The position numbers were made by a program, and so were the translations under genes. Positions 17,506-27,241 of a DNA stretch of 41,011 bases are shown here, piece after piece. Under the pieces are notes generated by a model. The model worked only from the letters and a program-made list of their open reading frames with translations, was not told where the DNA came from and ran no database searches. The stretch is from Magnetococcales bacterium. GTDB lineage: Bacteria; Pseudomonadota; Magnetococcia; Magnetococcales; Magnetaquicoccaceae. Within the stretch, counting starts at the first letter, position 1. Each line of letters begins with the position of its first letter. The DNA lies in the NCBI GenBank assembly GCA_015231295.1, contig JADGBU010000006.1, positions 1 through 41,011 of the forward strand, given 5' to 3'.

Positions 17506-19968
17506 ATGATTCGGCATCTGCGTTTCAGACGGAAGGTTTCGCTGTTTTTTCTGCTGGTCCTGGCGGCGTTCGCGGTGAATGCCGTCCAGGCCATCTCCCA
17601 TTACACCATCAATCAATCCTCCTGGCAGCGGGATCATCTGACCCGTCAGGTCAGCATTCTGATTCATCAGATCGACAAGAGTTCCGATCATGCCAATCAG
17701 GAGGTCGAAGCCTTTCTGCGCACCAAGGATGCCAAAATCGGCGAGCGGGTGATCGTTTATCTGCAAGAGATTCTGCCCCGTCTGCAGGAGTTGGATGAGT
17801 TGGGGGTGGTGGCGGATCGGCAGAGTGTGCTTCTGGCGCGGGAACGGATCGGCGAGCAGTTGGAGCTGTTTCGACGCATTCAGGGCAAACTGCTGGAGAT
17901 CGGGCTGAACGAAAATTCCGGTGAACATGGCCGCATTCGCACCCGCATTCATCAGGTCGAGCAGTGGTTGCAGGAGGCGCGGGCGTTTGACGTGTTGAGC
18001 TCCATGCTGCAACTGCGTCGCCATGAGAAGGATTTCATGGAACGCAAACAGATTCTCTATCTGGAACGGTTCAACGTCGAAACCGAGCGGTTTCAGAGTT
18101 TGTTGAGTCAGGCCGGAGTCGGGGAGCGGCGGCAGGAGCTTCAGGAGTGTTTTCTTTCCTATGCCCATGGATTTTATACGATTGTCAGCGATCTGCTCGT
18201 TGTGACCCAATGGATCGAGAAATATCGTCAGCAGGTGTTGGAAACCGCCGAGGCGGTGCAGGGTCTGCTGGACGCGCTCGATGAGGTGTACAAGCGTCAC
18301 GACGCGCAGCAAAACGAGGCGTTGTTCGATCAATTTTTGCGTTCCCAGTTGACCAGTCTGCTGGTGTTGTTGGCCATCGGTCTGCTGCTGTCGTGGTTTC
18401 AGTACGATCTGTTGCATGCGGTGAATCAGTTGAGTGCCGTGGCGCGTCGGGTGGCCGGTGGCGAGGATCCACCGATCGTGGTGGAGCGTCGGGATGAGGT
18501 GGGGGAGTTGGCCTCTTCGCTCAAGGTGATGCAGGACTCCCTGACCGCACGCCATCGCGAACTGGAGGAGATGGTCCGGGAGCTTCAGGAGAGCGAACGG
18601 GAGAATGCGCGGGCGTTGGATTTGCGTTCCGCCATTTCGACCATTTTGCAGCAGTCGCTGTTGAGTCTGACGCTGGAGGAGATTCTCCGGAAGGCGTTGC
18701 AGGTGGTGTTGTCGGTGCCCTGGCTCGGGGTGGAGCAGCGGGGGGCGATTTTTCTTTACAACGACGGCAACGCCCGTCTGGAGTTGACGGTGCATCACGC
18801 CCTTTCTCCGGCCTTGCTGGAGATGTGCCGGTCGATTCCGTTGGGTCACTGTCTGTGCGGTCGCGCCGGGGAGAGCCGGGAGGTGGTGATGAGTGCCGAT
18901 CTCGACGCCCGGCACGAAGTGCGTTTCGAGGGGATGACGCCGCATGGCCATTACTGCGTGCCGATCGTTTCGGAGCGTCATCTGTTGGGCGTGTTGAACG
19001 TCTATCTGGCCCCCGGTCACATCTTTGACGATGACGAGGTGGTCTTTTTGCGCAACATCGCCGACACTCTGGCGGGTTTGATCTCCCGGCGGCGGGCCGA
19101 GCAGAAATTGACGCAATTGTTGGCCACGCTCGACGCCAAGGTGGTGGAGCGGACCCGTCGGCTCAACGAAAAGATTCGGGAGCTGGAAGATACCCGGCAC
19201 GAACTGATCGCCAAGGAGAAGCTGGCGTCGTTGGGTCGGCTGGTGGCCGGCATCGCGCACGAGGTGAACACCCCCATCGGGGTGGCCTATTCGGCCTCCA
19301 CCCAGTTGCTGGAGGAGTGCCGGCTGCTCGATCGCATGCTGGAGCAAGACGAGGTGGATGTGGATGAGTTGATCTCCGGCATTCGGGTGCTCGGGGAGGT
19401 GTCGGTGCTGGTGGTGCGCAATCTGCAGCGGGCCGCCGAGCTGATCCAGAGTTTCAAGCGGGCCTCCACCGATCAATCCTCCGAGGCGATGCGGGAGTAT
19501 CGGGTGATCGAGGTGGCCGGGGATGTGTTGATGAGTCTGCGCAACGTGTTCAAGAAGACCGACATCGACATCCATCTGGAGTGTCCCGAGGGGTTGCGGG
19601 TGGTGGGCGTGCCCGGTTATCTGAATCAGATTCTCACCAATTTTCTGCTTAACAGTCTGACGCACGGCTTCGAGGAGGGTGGCCGTTCCGGTCGCATCGA
19701 TCTGGCCTTCCGGATCCAGGGGCAGCAACTGGAATTGGAATATATCGACAACGGCGTGGGCATGTCCGAGGAGGCCAGGCATAAGGCGTTCGAACCCTTT
19801 TTCACCACCAATCGGGGGGCGGGGGGGAGCGGTTTGGGGCTCTACATCTGTTACAATCTGATCACCACCAAATTGCGCGGCTCGATTCTTCTGAGGAGCG
19901 AGCCGGGTGCGGGGGTGCGTTTTCTCTGTCGCTGGCCGGTGGACCTCAAAGGGTTCACGGCGGCGTGA
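17506..19968 (+). CDS. Membrane sensor histidine kinase with HAMP and Cys/His-rich GAF domain
   Basis: 820 residues, with GAGGGAG before the ATG. The first membrane segment is at about 12-30, a long helical periplasmic domain at 31-283, the second segment at 286-303, a HAMP at about 305-355, a coiled coil, a GAF domain at about 370-525, then HisKA with His585 (LVAGIAHEVNTPIGVA) and a HATPase with ILTNFLLNSLTHGF, DNGVGM and GGSGLGLYI. The GAF carries CLCGRA (Cys449, Cys451) and H-GHYC (His480, His482, Cys484) and closely resembles the GAF of the hybrid kinase at 22728. There is no receiver; the next plus-strand gene encodes a receiver with HD-GYP and may be its partner (inference). Confidence 0.9.
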   Translation: MIRHLRFRRKVSLFFLLVLAAFAVNAVQAISHYTINQSSWQRDHLTRQVSILIHQIDKSSDHANQEVEAFLRTKDAKIGERVIVYLQEILPRLQELDELGVVADRQSVLLARERIGEQLELFRRIQGKLLEIGLNENSGEHGRIRTRIHQVEQWLQEARAFDVLSSMLQLRRHEKDFMERKQILYLERFNVETERFQSLLSQAGVGERRQELQECFLSYAHGFYTIVSDLLVVTQWIEKYRQQVLETAEAVQGLLDALDEVYKRHDAQQNEALFDQFLRSQLTSLLVLLAIGLLLSWFQYDLLHAVNQLSAVARRVAGGEDPPIVVERRDEVGELASSLKVMQDSLTARHRELEEMVRELQESERENARALDLRSAISTILQQSLLSLTLEEILRKALQVVLSVPWLGVEQRGAIFLYNDGNARLELTVHHALSPALLEMCRSIPLGHCLCGRAGESREVVMSADLDARHEVRFEGMTPHGHYCVPIVSERHLLGVLNVYLAPGHIFDDDEVVFLRNIADTLAGLISRRRAEQKLTQLLATLDAKVVERTRRLNEKIRELEDTRHELIAKEKLASLGRLVAGIAHEVNTPIGVAYSASTQLLEECRLLDRMLEQDEVDVDELISGIRVLGEVSVLVVRNLQRAAELIQSFKRASTDQSSEAMREYRVIEVAGDVLMSLRNVFKKTDIDIHLECPEGLRVVGVPGYLNQILTNFLLNSLTHGFEEGGRSGRIDLAFRIQGQQLELEYIDNGVGMSEEARHKAFEPFFTTNRGAGGSGLGLYICYNLITTKLRGSILLRSEPGAGVRFLCRWPVDLKGFTAA

Positions 19969-20004
19969 GTTCTTTCATTCAGGATGCATTCAATCATGAC
20001 CGAT

Positions 20005-20025
20005 CCAGAGGGATTATCCCCCTGG
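20005..20025. repeat. GC-rich palindrome (copy D)
   Basis: CCAGAGGGATTATCCCCCTGG, a near-perfect palindrome of the repeat family, 37 nt after the histidine-kinase stop. It resembles the palindromes at 2355-2375 and 37429-37449 and may end the kinase transcript. The rest of the 229-nt gap is AT-rich and holds a promoter. Confidence 0.7.
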
Positions 20026-20122
20026 TCGGGTGCGGGGCGATGCCTGCGTGAAGTGCTCCGCGCTTTCCGAGACAAAAAAACTCATAGAATTATTTTTTTC
20101 GATTGTGGAGAGGATTTTCAAA

Positions 20123-20151
20123 TTGACGGCATAGGCGGAATTTGTTAGCCT
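20123..20151 (+). promoter_or_regulatory. Predicted promoter of the HD-GYP response regulator gene
   Basis: TTGACG, a 17-nt spacer and TAGCCT fit a sigma-70-type promoter 47 nt upstream of the ATG at 20198. The region is AT-rich relative to its surroundings, as promoters here tend to be. The -10 is weak (3 of 6 to consensus). Confidence 0.4.
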
Positions 20152-20197
20152 TTCGTTACAAAATGTGACTTTCCTCCTCTGTTCATCGGATTCAACC

Positions 20198-21694
20198 ATG
20201 AGCTCCGAAAAGAGAATTTTGCAAGTCAAGGGCAAGTCCACCGCCAGCGCGCCGGAACGCCTCTCCGAGAGCGCGCCTCCTCCCTGGCTGGTGTTGGTGG
20301 TGGACGACGATCCGGATGTGATCGCCATCACCCGTTTGAATTTGCGCCACTTCAATTTCGGGGGGCGTGCTCTTGAGTTGGTTTCGGCCTCGTCGTCGGC
20401 GGAGGCGGAACAGATTCTGCGCACGCAACCGGGCTTCGCGCTCGGGCTCATCGACGTGGTGATGGAGCGGGATGACTCCGGCTTGCAACTGGTGCGCTTC
20501 ATCCGCGAAACCCTGGGGGATCAACGCATCCGACTGGTGATTCGCACCGGTCAGCCGGGTCTGGCTCCGGAACGTTATGTGATCGATCACTTCGATATCG
20601 ACGACTACAAGGAAAAAAGCGAGCTGTCGGCGCAGAAACTCTACACCACCGTGCGTTCGGCGTTGAAATCCTATCGGGATCTGACCACCATCGACATCAC
20701 CCGTCAGGGGTTGGAAACCATTCTGGATGCGGCTCCCGGGATGTATCTGCAGCCGTTGGACTCCTTCGAGGCCTTTTATTCCGGGGTGTTCACCCAGATT
20801 CTCGGGTTGTGTCATCTGGGGGCGCACAGTTCGGTACGGATCGCCAATGGTTTTCTCGCCATGTTCAGCAAGGACGAGATCACCATCAAGGCCCGGGTCG
20901 GCGAGGCCCGACTGGAAAAAACCACCCCGCCGGTACGAGAGAATCTCACCGCCACGGAGACGGTCATTCCGTTGCGCATCCGCGACGAGGTGATCGGCAT
21001 GTTTTATCTGGAGCACAGCCAGCCGCTGGATCCGCTGGCGGTGCATCTGCTGCGGATTTTCACCGGTCAGGTGTGCGTGGCCTTGCAGTCGTTGCGGGTG
21101 CAACTGGAGTTGCGTCAGGCGCACGCCTCGGCCATTCAGATGCTCTCCGAGGCCGCCGAGGCCAAGGATGTCCATACCGGCGAGCACATTCAGCGCATTG
21201 TCCATCTGACCCGTCGTCTCTCTTTGGCGGTGGGGCTGGCTCCGGAAATCGCCGAACTCTACGCCGAGGCCAGTCAACTGCACGACATCGGCAAGATCGG
21301 CATTCCGGATCACATCCTCAACAAGCCCGGTCCGCTCGATCGGGCGGAGTTTCTGGAGATCAGTTCCCATGCCCGGATCGGCGGTCTGATCATCAAGGAC
21401 GAGAAAAATTTCCGCATCGCCCGTGAAATCGCTTTGTATCATCACGAAAAGTGGGATGGCAGCGGCTATCCCGAAGGCTTGCGGGAGGAGGGGATTCCTT
21501 TGGCGGCGCGGATCGTGTCGGTGGTCGATGTGTTCGACGCGCTGGTCAACTGTCGTCCCTACAAGCGGGCCTGGCAGGTCGAAGATGCGGTCAAGGAGAT
21601 CGTTCGTCTTTCCGGAACCCATTTCGATCCCCGGATTGTCGCGGCCTTCGAGCGACTCTATCGGGAGGGGGGATTGTTCGAGCTTTCCCAGTAG
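20198..21694 (+). CDS. Response regulator with REC, DUF3369 and HD-GYP domains (c-di-GMP phosphodiesterase)
   Basis: 498 residues. The track start at 20165 is a GTG; ATG 20198 (MSSEKRILQVKG) is more likely, although no strong Shine-Dalgarno is seen. The receiver (about 31-150) has VVDDDPD with Asp36-38, the phosphoacceptor Asp86 in LIDVVM and a Lys at about 138-140. The middle (about 165-320) is the DUF3369/GAF-like domain that often joins REC to HD-GYP. The HD-GYP domain has HDIGKIGIPD at 362-371 and HHEKWDGSGYPEG from 415; the GYP motif is complete, so c-di-GMP hydrolysis is expected. It lies between two kinases and overlaps the end of hemD by 37 nt on the opposite strand. Confidence 0.92.
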   Translation: MSSEKRILQVKGKSTASAPERLSESAPPPWLVLVVDDDPDVIAITRLNLRHFNFGGRALELVSASSSAEAEQILRTQPGFALGLIDVVMERDDSGLQLVRFIRETLGDQRIRLVIRTGQPGLAPERYVIDHFDIDDYKEKSELSAQKLYTTVRSALKSYRDLTTIDITRQGLETILDAAPGMYLQPLDSFEAFYSGVFTQILGLCHLGAHSSVRIANGFLAMFSKDEITIKARVGEARLEKTTPPVRENLTATETVIPLRIRDEVIGMFYLEHSQPLDPLAVHLLRIFTGQVCVALQSLRVQLELRQAHASAIQMLSEAAEAKDVHTGEHIQRIVHLTRRLSLAVGLAPEIAELYAEASQLHDIGKIGIPDHILNKPGPLDRAEFLEISSHARIGGLIIKDEKNFRIAREIALYHHEKWDGSGYPEGLREEGIPLAARIVSVVDVFDALVNCRPYKRAWQVEDAVKEIVRLSGTHFDPRIVAAFERLYREGGLFELSQ

Positions 21695-22425
21695 TCGATC
21701 AGGGCGCTGATCATCCCTTCGCCATCGTTGGCCGGGGCGATCAGATCCACCCGGAGAGCGTACCGGATCAGGGTTTCGGCGGTGAGGGGACTCAGGGCCG
21801 CGATCACCGCCCTGGCGGGCAGGGAGGCCGCGCCTTTCGGCAGCAGATCCAGAAAAATTTCGACCGTGCGGGGACTGAAAAAGGGCAGGGCGTCCACTTC
21901 CGGCAGGCGGTCGAGCAGGGTTTCGGGCAGTCGCGTCACCGGGACGCTGCGATAGGCGGTCACGGTTTCGATCGGTTTTCCGGCCTGTTCCAGCAGGGAG
22001 ATCAACTCTTCCCGTCCCTCCTCGGCACGGGGAAACAGCAGACGCCGACAGTCGGGAAACCGTTTCAGCAGTTCGTGTCCCAGCGTCTCCCCCCCCATGG
22101 GCCGGTCTGGCACGATGGCCGTCAGACCGGCCTGTTCCAGAATTCGGGCGGTTTTGTTTCCCACCGTCAGCAGCGGTGGCGGAACGATTCCTTCCGGCAG
22201 CGCGGCGATGAAGGCGCGGGCGGCGTTGGCACTGGTGAGCACGATTGCGTCGAAGGTGTCGAGTTCGGCCATGGCGCGCAGAAAAGGGCGCGGATCGGTG
22301 GCGGGCTCGATGGTCATCAACGGCGCGAGCAGCGCACGTCCTCCGTGACGGGTGATCAGACGGGCACTTTCGCAGGCTCCCGGCTCCGGACGGGTGATCA
22401 GGATCAGACGGTTGGCGAGATTCAT
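21658..22425 (-). CDS. hemD: Uroporphyrinogen-III synthase
   Basis: 255 residues from ATG 22425 (MNLANRLILITRPEPGA); the longer track frame includes repeat-derived upstream sequence. It closes hydroxymethylbilane into uroporphyrinogen III in the haem and sirohaem pathway. Family features: ILITRPEPG at the start, FDAIVLTSANAARAF, LLTVGNKTARILEQAG, VTAYRS and VDALPFFSPRTVEIF. The low similarity typical of HemD is expected. It is separated from hemC, which lies at 34732, and is embedded between signalling genes. Its 3' end overlaps the HD-GYP gene tail to tail by 37 nt, so mutual transcriptional interference is possible. No clear ribosome binding site is visible. Confidence 0.9.
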   Translation of the reverse strand: MNLANRLILITRPEPGACESARLITRHGGRALLAPLMTIEPATDPRPFLRAMAELDTFDAIVLTSANAARAFIAALPEGIVPPPLLTVGNKTARILEQAGLTAIVPDRPMGGETLGHELLKRFPDCRRLLFPRAEEGREELISLLEQAGKPIETVTAYRSVPVTRLPETLLDRLPEVDALPFFSPRTVEIFLDLLPKGAASLPARAVIAALSPLTAETLIRYALRVDLIAPANDGEGMISALIDYWESSNNPPSR

Positions 22426-22621
22426 GGCGGTGGTCCCGAAGGGCAATGAGCACGAAATGGTCTCGGGAGCATGGGGGATTCCGGTCGGTTTTTCAAGACG
22501 GGTGCCGGTCCGAAGCGGGGCAGTGATCATTTTTTTCTTGACCTGGGATCGTCTGCGTTTCAAGGTGCTGCATGCGTCCCGCTCCGGAAGGCAACCGCAC
22601 CACGGATGTGACCATTGAAAA

Positions 22622-22661
22622 AAAAGAGGGGGTCTGGGGGATTCATCCCCCAGGGTTTTGA
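22622..22661. repeat. GC-rich palindromic repeat (copy E), inverted identical copy of 9334-9373
   Basis: A 40-nt stretch beginning AAAAGAGGGGGTCTGGGGGA is the exact reverse complement of 9334-9373. The surrounding gap of 302 nt between hemD and the hybrid kinase gene also has an eroded GGGTCC-type module (around 22677-22710) and otherwise nothing recognisable. Because of the divergent genes here it cannot be a simple read-through terminator for both. Confidence 0.85.
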
Positions 22662-22727
22662 TTTCAATCCTCCTCGACTTCCAAGGAGTTCGCCCCTGGA
22701 CTCCATTTCGGGCGGGATCAACTCCTG

Positions 22728-25700
22728 ATGCGGATCGGTGTGTTGAAAAAATTTTTGCTTGCATTTCAATCGCATCCACTGGCTGCGCATCTGTTGTGGA
22801 GCGTGGTGGTATCCCTCTCCCTGGCCTGGGATGTGTTGACCATCGATACTGCCGTGGCGGAAACGCTGCGCATGCAACCCGGCCTCGGCATTTCCCTGGT
22901 CCATTCGACCGGCATGGAGGCGTGGAAAGTCAAGACGAGTGTGCTTCATCTGGTCATCTGGTTGCCGGGACTCGGGCTGCTCTATTGGGTCAGACGGCGG
23001 CGGGATCGGGCCCAGTTGGAGAGCGAAGCGCGTCATCAGGCCCTTCTGGTCGAAAAAGAAGGGCTTCGGACCACCAATCGCAAACAGTACGCCCTGCTCA
23101 AGAAACTGCTGGAGCAGTCCAAACAGCTCTCCCAGCACAACGAATACCTGGAGCAGCAGGGAAAGATCCGGGCCATCATCAACCGTCTGCTGATGGATTC
23201 CCTGGATTCGTTGTCGCTGACCGAACATCTCAACGAAGCGATTTTTCTCATCACCTCGATTCCCTGGCTCGGCTGCGAGATTCGCGGGGCGATCTTTCTG
23301 TGGAACGAGGAGCGACAGGAGTTGGTGCTCGCGGTGCAGCGGGGTCTGCCGGATGCGTTGCTGGAACGATGCGCCCGGATTCCGGTGGGCTATTGTCTGT
23401 GCGGTCGCGCCGCCAAAACCCGCATGGCGGTCCATGCCGCCCATCTGGATGGCAATCACGAAATCACCCATTTCGGCATGACCGATCACGGGGATTATTG
23501 TCTGCCGATTCTGGGCGGAGAGCGGTTGATCGGGGTGTTGAATATTCGGGTGGAGGCGGGTTATCTCTTCACCGATGACGACAAACATCTGCTGCAACCG
23601 ATCGTCAACACCCTGGCCGGTCTGATCATCCGCTGTCAGCAGGAGGAGGAGCTGGCCCAGGCGAAGAAAAATGCCGAACAGGCCACCTTGGCCAAAAGTG
23701 CGTTTCTGGCCAACATGAGCCATGAAATCCGCACGCCCATGAACGCCATCATCGGTTTGAGCTATCTGTGTTTGCAAACCGAGTTGACCGACAAGCAGCA
23801 GGATTATCTGTTCAAGGTTCACAACGCCGCCAACTCGCTACTGCGTCTGATCAACGACATTCTGGACTTTTCCAAGATCGAGGCGGGTCGGGTGGAGCTG
23901 GAACGGGTGGTGTTCGATCTCGACGAGGTGATGGCCGGCGTGGTCTCCCTGATCACGGTCAAAACCCTGGAGCACGATCTGGAACTGCTGCTGGATCAGG
24001 ATCTGACGGCCCCGACGCATCTGGTGGGGGATCCCTTCCGTCTGGGTCAGATTTTGACCAATCTGGCCAACAATGCGGTCAAGTTTACCGAAAAGGGAGA
24101 GGTGACGATCACCACCCGTCTGCTCGAAACGTGCGATCAGGAGTATCTGTTTCAATTCGCCGTGCAGGATACCGGCATCGGCATGACCCCGGAACAGATG
24201 GAAAAACTGTTCCAGGAGTTCAGTCAGGCCGACAGCTCCACCACCCGCAAGCACGGCGGAACCGGTTTGGGTCTGGTCATCTCCCGTCGGCTGGTGGAAA
24301 TGATGGGGGGGATGATCCAGGTGGAAAGCACGCCGGGGGTGGGCAGTCGTTTTTTCTGTACCATTCCTTTCGGCAAGTCGGGGCGCGATCCGGAGCCTCT
24401 GCCGGGACTGCCCGAGGCGTTGCAGCGGATGCCGGTGCTGGTGGTGGAAAATTGCGCCGGAGCCCGAAACATTCTGTCCGCCTGTCTGGGCTCTCTGAAG
24501 CTGTCCGCCGCCGAAGTGGATCGGGGTGCGTTGGCCATCGATCGCCTGATCGGGGCGGAGGCGGAGCAGACTCCTTTCGGCGTGGTGCTGCTGGATATGA
24601 CCCTGCCGGATTTCGATGCTCTGGCATTGGCCCGTCGCATCAAGCGGGAGATCGCTTTGAGCCATCGGCCCGTGGTGATCCTGATGACCGCGTTGGGCTG
24701 TGAACCGCATTTTCTGCGCGTCGGGGAGAGTGGGATTCTGGATGGGTTTCTGACCAAACCCGTCACCCGCAAGTCGTTGCGGGAGGCGATGCTGCGCAGC
24801 TGTGGATATGACGCCGAGCCGGGACGGGAGTCGCGGAGACCAAGTGCCGAAGATTGGATTCAAAGGCTTTCCGGAGTCCATCTGCTGCTCGCGGAGGATA
24901 ACGAGATCAATCAACAGGTGGCCCGGGAGCTGTTGGCGCAGGTGGGGGTCTCGTTGACCATCGTGGAAAATGGTCAGCAGGCGGTGGAGCGGGTGGCCTG
25001 GGAACATTTCGACGGTATCCTGATGGATCTGCATATGCCGGTGATGGATGGTCTGGATGCCACCCGTGCCATCCGTCGTCAAGGATTCTGGGCGGCGGAG
25101 ATGCCCATCATCGCCATGACCGCCAACGCCATGATTCAGGATCAGGAGGCCTGTCTGGCCTCCGGAATGAACGATTACATCGCCAAACCCGTGGATCCCG
25201 ATGCTCTTTACGCCTTGCTGGCCCGATGGATCCATCCGGCCCGGGCGCGTCGCCAAGAGCCGTCGCTCCCCAGCCCGGAAGAGAGGCGTTCGTCCGTCCC
25301 GCTTCTGTCCGCGCCGTCCGTTGTGCCCCGTTCATCGATTTCCGGTGCGTCTCTGCCCGCGCTGCCCGGACTCGATACCGAGTCGGCCCTCAAGGTGATG
25401 GGTGGCAATACGGCTTTGTACTTGGACATTCTGTCCAGATTTGTACACAATCAGCGGGATGCGGTTCGGATCATGGACACGCTGCTGGATGCGCGGGATT
25501 GGAACACCCTGGAACGGGTCGCGCACACGCTCAAGGGGATTGCCGCCACCATCGGCGCGTCCGACTTGAGCGGGGCGGCGCAACGGATCGAACACGCGGC
25601 CCACGAGGGCGCGGATGTGGATGCCTTGCGGGTGCATCTGAAGGCGTTGGCCGGAGAAATGCACACGATCATGACGACCATCGAGGGGGCCATCGTCGTG

Positions 25701-25988
25701 GACCCGATCGAGACCGGCGTTTCGGAACCGGAAGGCGAAACCGATCCGATCCTCCTGAAACCCCTGCTGTTGCGGGCGGAAAGCCTGTTGCGGGCTTTCG
25801 ACTCGGAAGCTGAAGGGGTGATCGGAGAGATGGGAACCGTGGTTCGCTGTGACGCGGATCGGGTTTGTCTGCGGGGCCTGAAAGCGCATTTGGATGGGTA
25901 TGATTATCAGGCCGCCTTGCGAACCTTGTTGGAGTGGGCGGAGAGAATCGGTGTGGTGCTGGACGCGGAGGCCAAGGAGAGTTCATGA
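22728..25988 (+). CDS. Hybrid sensor histidine kinase: GAF, HisKA, HATPase, two receivers and HPt
   Basis: 1086 residues. Two membrane segments (about 22-40 and 70-88) flank a short periplasmic loop, then a coiled coil and a GAF domain at about 155-300 with CLCGRA (Cys223, Cys225), His248, His254 and Cys258, like the kinase at 17506. HisKA has His332 ([16 protein letters not shown]); the HATPase has [18 protein letters not shown] and GGTGLGL. Receiver 1 (about 561-685) keeps Asp623 but its acidic pocket reads VVENC, so it may be weak. Receiver 2 (about 725-845) is canonical with AEDN and Asp767. The HPt domain has His933 in VAHTLKG. It forms a full phosphorelay. The next gene overlaps by 4 nt. 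Confidence 0.93.
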   Translation: MRIGVLKKFLLAFQSHPLAAHLLWSVVVSLSLAWDVLTIDTAVAETLRMQPGLGISLVHSTGMEAWKVKTSVLHLVIWLPGLGLLYWVRRRRDRAQLESEARHQALLVEKEGLRTTNRKQYALLKKLLEQSKQLSQHNEYLEQQGKIRAIINRLLMDSLDSLSLTEHLNEAIFLITSIPWLGCEIRGAIFLWNEERQELVLAVQRGLPDALLERCARIPVGYCLCGRAAKTRMAVHAAHLDGNHEITHFGMTDHGDYCLPILGGERLIGVLNIRVEAGYLFTDDDKHLLQPIVNTLAGLIIRCQQEEELAQAKKNAEQATLAKSAFLANMSHEIRTPMNAIIGLSYLCLQTELTDKQQDYLFKVHNAANSLLRLINDILDFSKIEAGRVELERVVFDLDEVMAGVVSLITVKTLEHDLELLLDQDLTAPTHLVGDPFRLGQILTNLANNAVKFTEKGEVTITTRLLETCDQEYLFQFAVQDTGIGMTPEQMEKLFQEFSQADSSTTRKHGGTGLGLVISRRLVEMMGGMIQVESTPGVGSRFFCTIPFGKSGRDPEPLPGLPEALQRMPVLVVENCAGARNILSACLGSLKLSAAEVDRGALAIDRLIGAEAEQTPFGVVLLDMTLPDFDALALARRIKREIALSHRPVVILMTALGCEPHFLRVGESGILDGFLTKPVTRKSLREAMLRSCGYDAEPGRESRRPSAEDWIQRLSGVHLLLAEDNEINQQVARELLAQVGVSLTIVENGQQAVERVAWEHFDGILMDLHMPVMDGLDATRAIRRQGFWAAEMPIIAMTANAMIQDQEACLASGMNDYIAKPVDPDALYALLARWIHPARARRQEPSLPSPEERRSSVPLLSAPSVVPRSSISGASLPALPGLDTESALKVMGGNTALYLDILSRFVHNQRDAVRIMDTLLDARDWNTLERVAHTLKGIAATIGASDLSGAAQRIEHAAHEGADVDALRVHLKALAGEMHTIMTTIEGAIVVDPIETGVSEPEGETDPILLKPLLLRAESLLRAFDSEAEGVIGEMGTVVRCDADRVCLRGLKAHLDGYDYQAALRTLLEWAERIGVVLDAEAKESS

Positions 25989-27133
25989 ACGGATCGGGTA
26001 CGTCTCAGATCAAGGAAGGGACCATTCTGCTGGTGGATGATCAACCGGATCAGATCAAGGTGATCAAGTCCGCTTTGGATCAGCTTTTTGCGGTCAAGGT
26101 GGCCATTCGGGGGGATGTGGCCTGTCAGATCGCTGCCGCCGGAGGGGTGGATCTGATTCTGCTGGATATCATGATGCCCGGCATGGATGGCTACGAGGTG
26201 TGCCGACAGTTGCAGAGCAATCCGACGACGGCCACGATTCCGGTGATTTTCCTGACCTGCAAGGATACTCAGGATGATGAGACCGTCGGTTTGCAACTGG
26301 GGGCGGTGGATTTCATCCGCAAACCGAGCAGCGCGGCGGTGGTGCTGGTCCGTTGTCGCAATACCATCGCCCATCAGCGCGCCAAGGAGGATCTGCGGCG
26401 CAAGAACGAAGAGTTGCAACAGGCCCTGAAGGTCCGGGAAGATATGGAACGTATCTCCCGTCACGATCTGAAAGGACCGCTGTCCGGCATCCTGGGCCTG
26501 CCGGAGATCATGCTGCTCGACGACAACTATACCGAAGCCCAACGCAATCTGCTGAAGTTGATCGAACGCAGCGGTTACATCATGCTCGACATGATCAACA
26601 AGTCCCTCGACATGTACAAGATGGAGAACAATACCTATCGGTTGCACGCGGAGAGCTTCGATCTGCTCGAAACCTTGCGTCACATCGTCGGCGGATTGGA
26701 AAAGCATATCCAGGCCAAGAAGATCAAAATGGTTTTCGAAACCGGTGTGGTCGTCGGGGAGCCGGGATCGTTTTTCGTCACCGGGGAGAAGATGCTCTGT
26801 TATTCCATCTTTTACAATTTGTTTCTGAACGCGATCGAGGCTTCTTGTTATCACGGGACGGTGCGGGTTCATCTGTCCCACGGGCATGGGGTGGGCCGGA
26901 TCCGCATGACCAATCCCGGCGAGGTGCCGGCGGAGATCCGTCCCCATTTTTTTGACAAGTATGTCACCGGAAAGGCCCATGGCAGCGGCTTGGGTACCTA
27001 TTCGGCGTGGCTGGCGGCCAAAACCCAGGGGGGCGGGATGGAGTTGGATCTGGGGCAATCCGGGGAGACCTCGGTCATCGTGACGCTGCCGGGCCCCTCC
27101 CATGAGGCCCACCACGGCGAGGGAATCCGCTGA
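25985..27133 (+). CDS. Receiver plus histidine kinase protein (REC-HisKA-HATPase)
   Basis: 382 residues, with ATG 25985 overlapping the stop of the hybrid kinase gene, so the two are co-translated. The receiver (about 11-125) has VDD at 17-19, Asp61 in [13 protein letters not shown] and Lys113. A short coiled coil leads to a HisKA with His160 ([17 protein letters not shown]) and an ATPase domain with [10 protein letters not shown] and [10 protein letters not shown]. The G1 box reads NPGEVP in place of D-x-G-x-G, a known variation in kinases of this group. No membrane segment: it is cytoplasmic and likely takes phosphate from, or acts with, the upstream hybrid kinase (inference). Confidence 0.9.
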   Translation: MNGSGTSQIKEGTILLVDDQPDQIKVIKSALDQLFAVKVAIRGDVACQIAAAGGVDLILLDIMMPGMDGYEVCRQLQSNPTTATIPVIFLTCKDTQDDETVGLQLGAVDFIRKPSSAAVVLVRCRNTIAHQRAKEDLRRKNEELQQALKVREDMERISRHDLKGPLSGILGLPEIMLLDDNYTEAQRNLLKLIERSGYIMLDMINKSLDMYKMENNTYRLHAESFDLLETLRHIVGGLEKHIQAKKIKMVFETGVVVGEPGSFFVTGEKMLCYSIFYNLFLNAIEASCYHGTVRVHLSHGHGVGRIRMTNPGEVPAEIRPHFFDKYVTGKAHGSGLGTYSAWLAAKTQGGGMELDLGQSGETSVIVTLPGPSHEAHHGEGIR

Positions 27134-27161
27134 CCCGGCGGCACGTCTTCTGCCCGGGATC

Positions 27162-27224
27162 TCGCGATCCTCATTCGGCATGCGTCGGAGTCAAACCGTG
27201 CTCCGTGCCGAATGAGGATCGTGA
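27162..27224. terminator. Long inverted repeat between convergent genes
   Basis: CGATCCTCATTCGGCA at 27165-27180 and TGCCGAATGAGGATCG at 27206-27221 are 16-bp perfect arms; with one wobble pair the stem extends to 19 bp. A 25-nt apical part holds a further CGGAG/CTCCG pairing. It lies between the stop of the REC-kinase and the stop of the DUF3616-like gene, which point towards each other, so a two-way terminator is likely. No T-run follows on either strand and it is unlike the GC-rich repeat family. Confidence 0.5.
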
Positions 27225-27241
27225 ATCCGGATTTCGCGCGG

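Noticed and set aside
16057-19782. 1241-residue minus-strand ORF
   Set aside because: It is the antisense of the L,D-transpeptidase and kinase genes, with low-complexity His/Gln/Pro/Gly content and no recognisable domain. Long open antisense frames are common in GC-rich genes.
20192-22453. 753-residue minus-strand ORF opposite the HD-GYP gene
   Set aside because: Shadow frame; hemD explains the real minus-strand coding from 21658 to 22425 in another frame.
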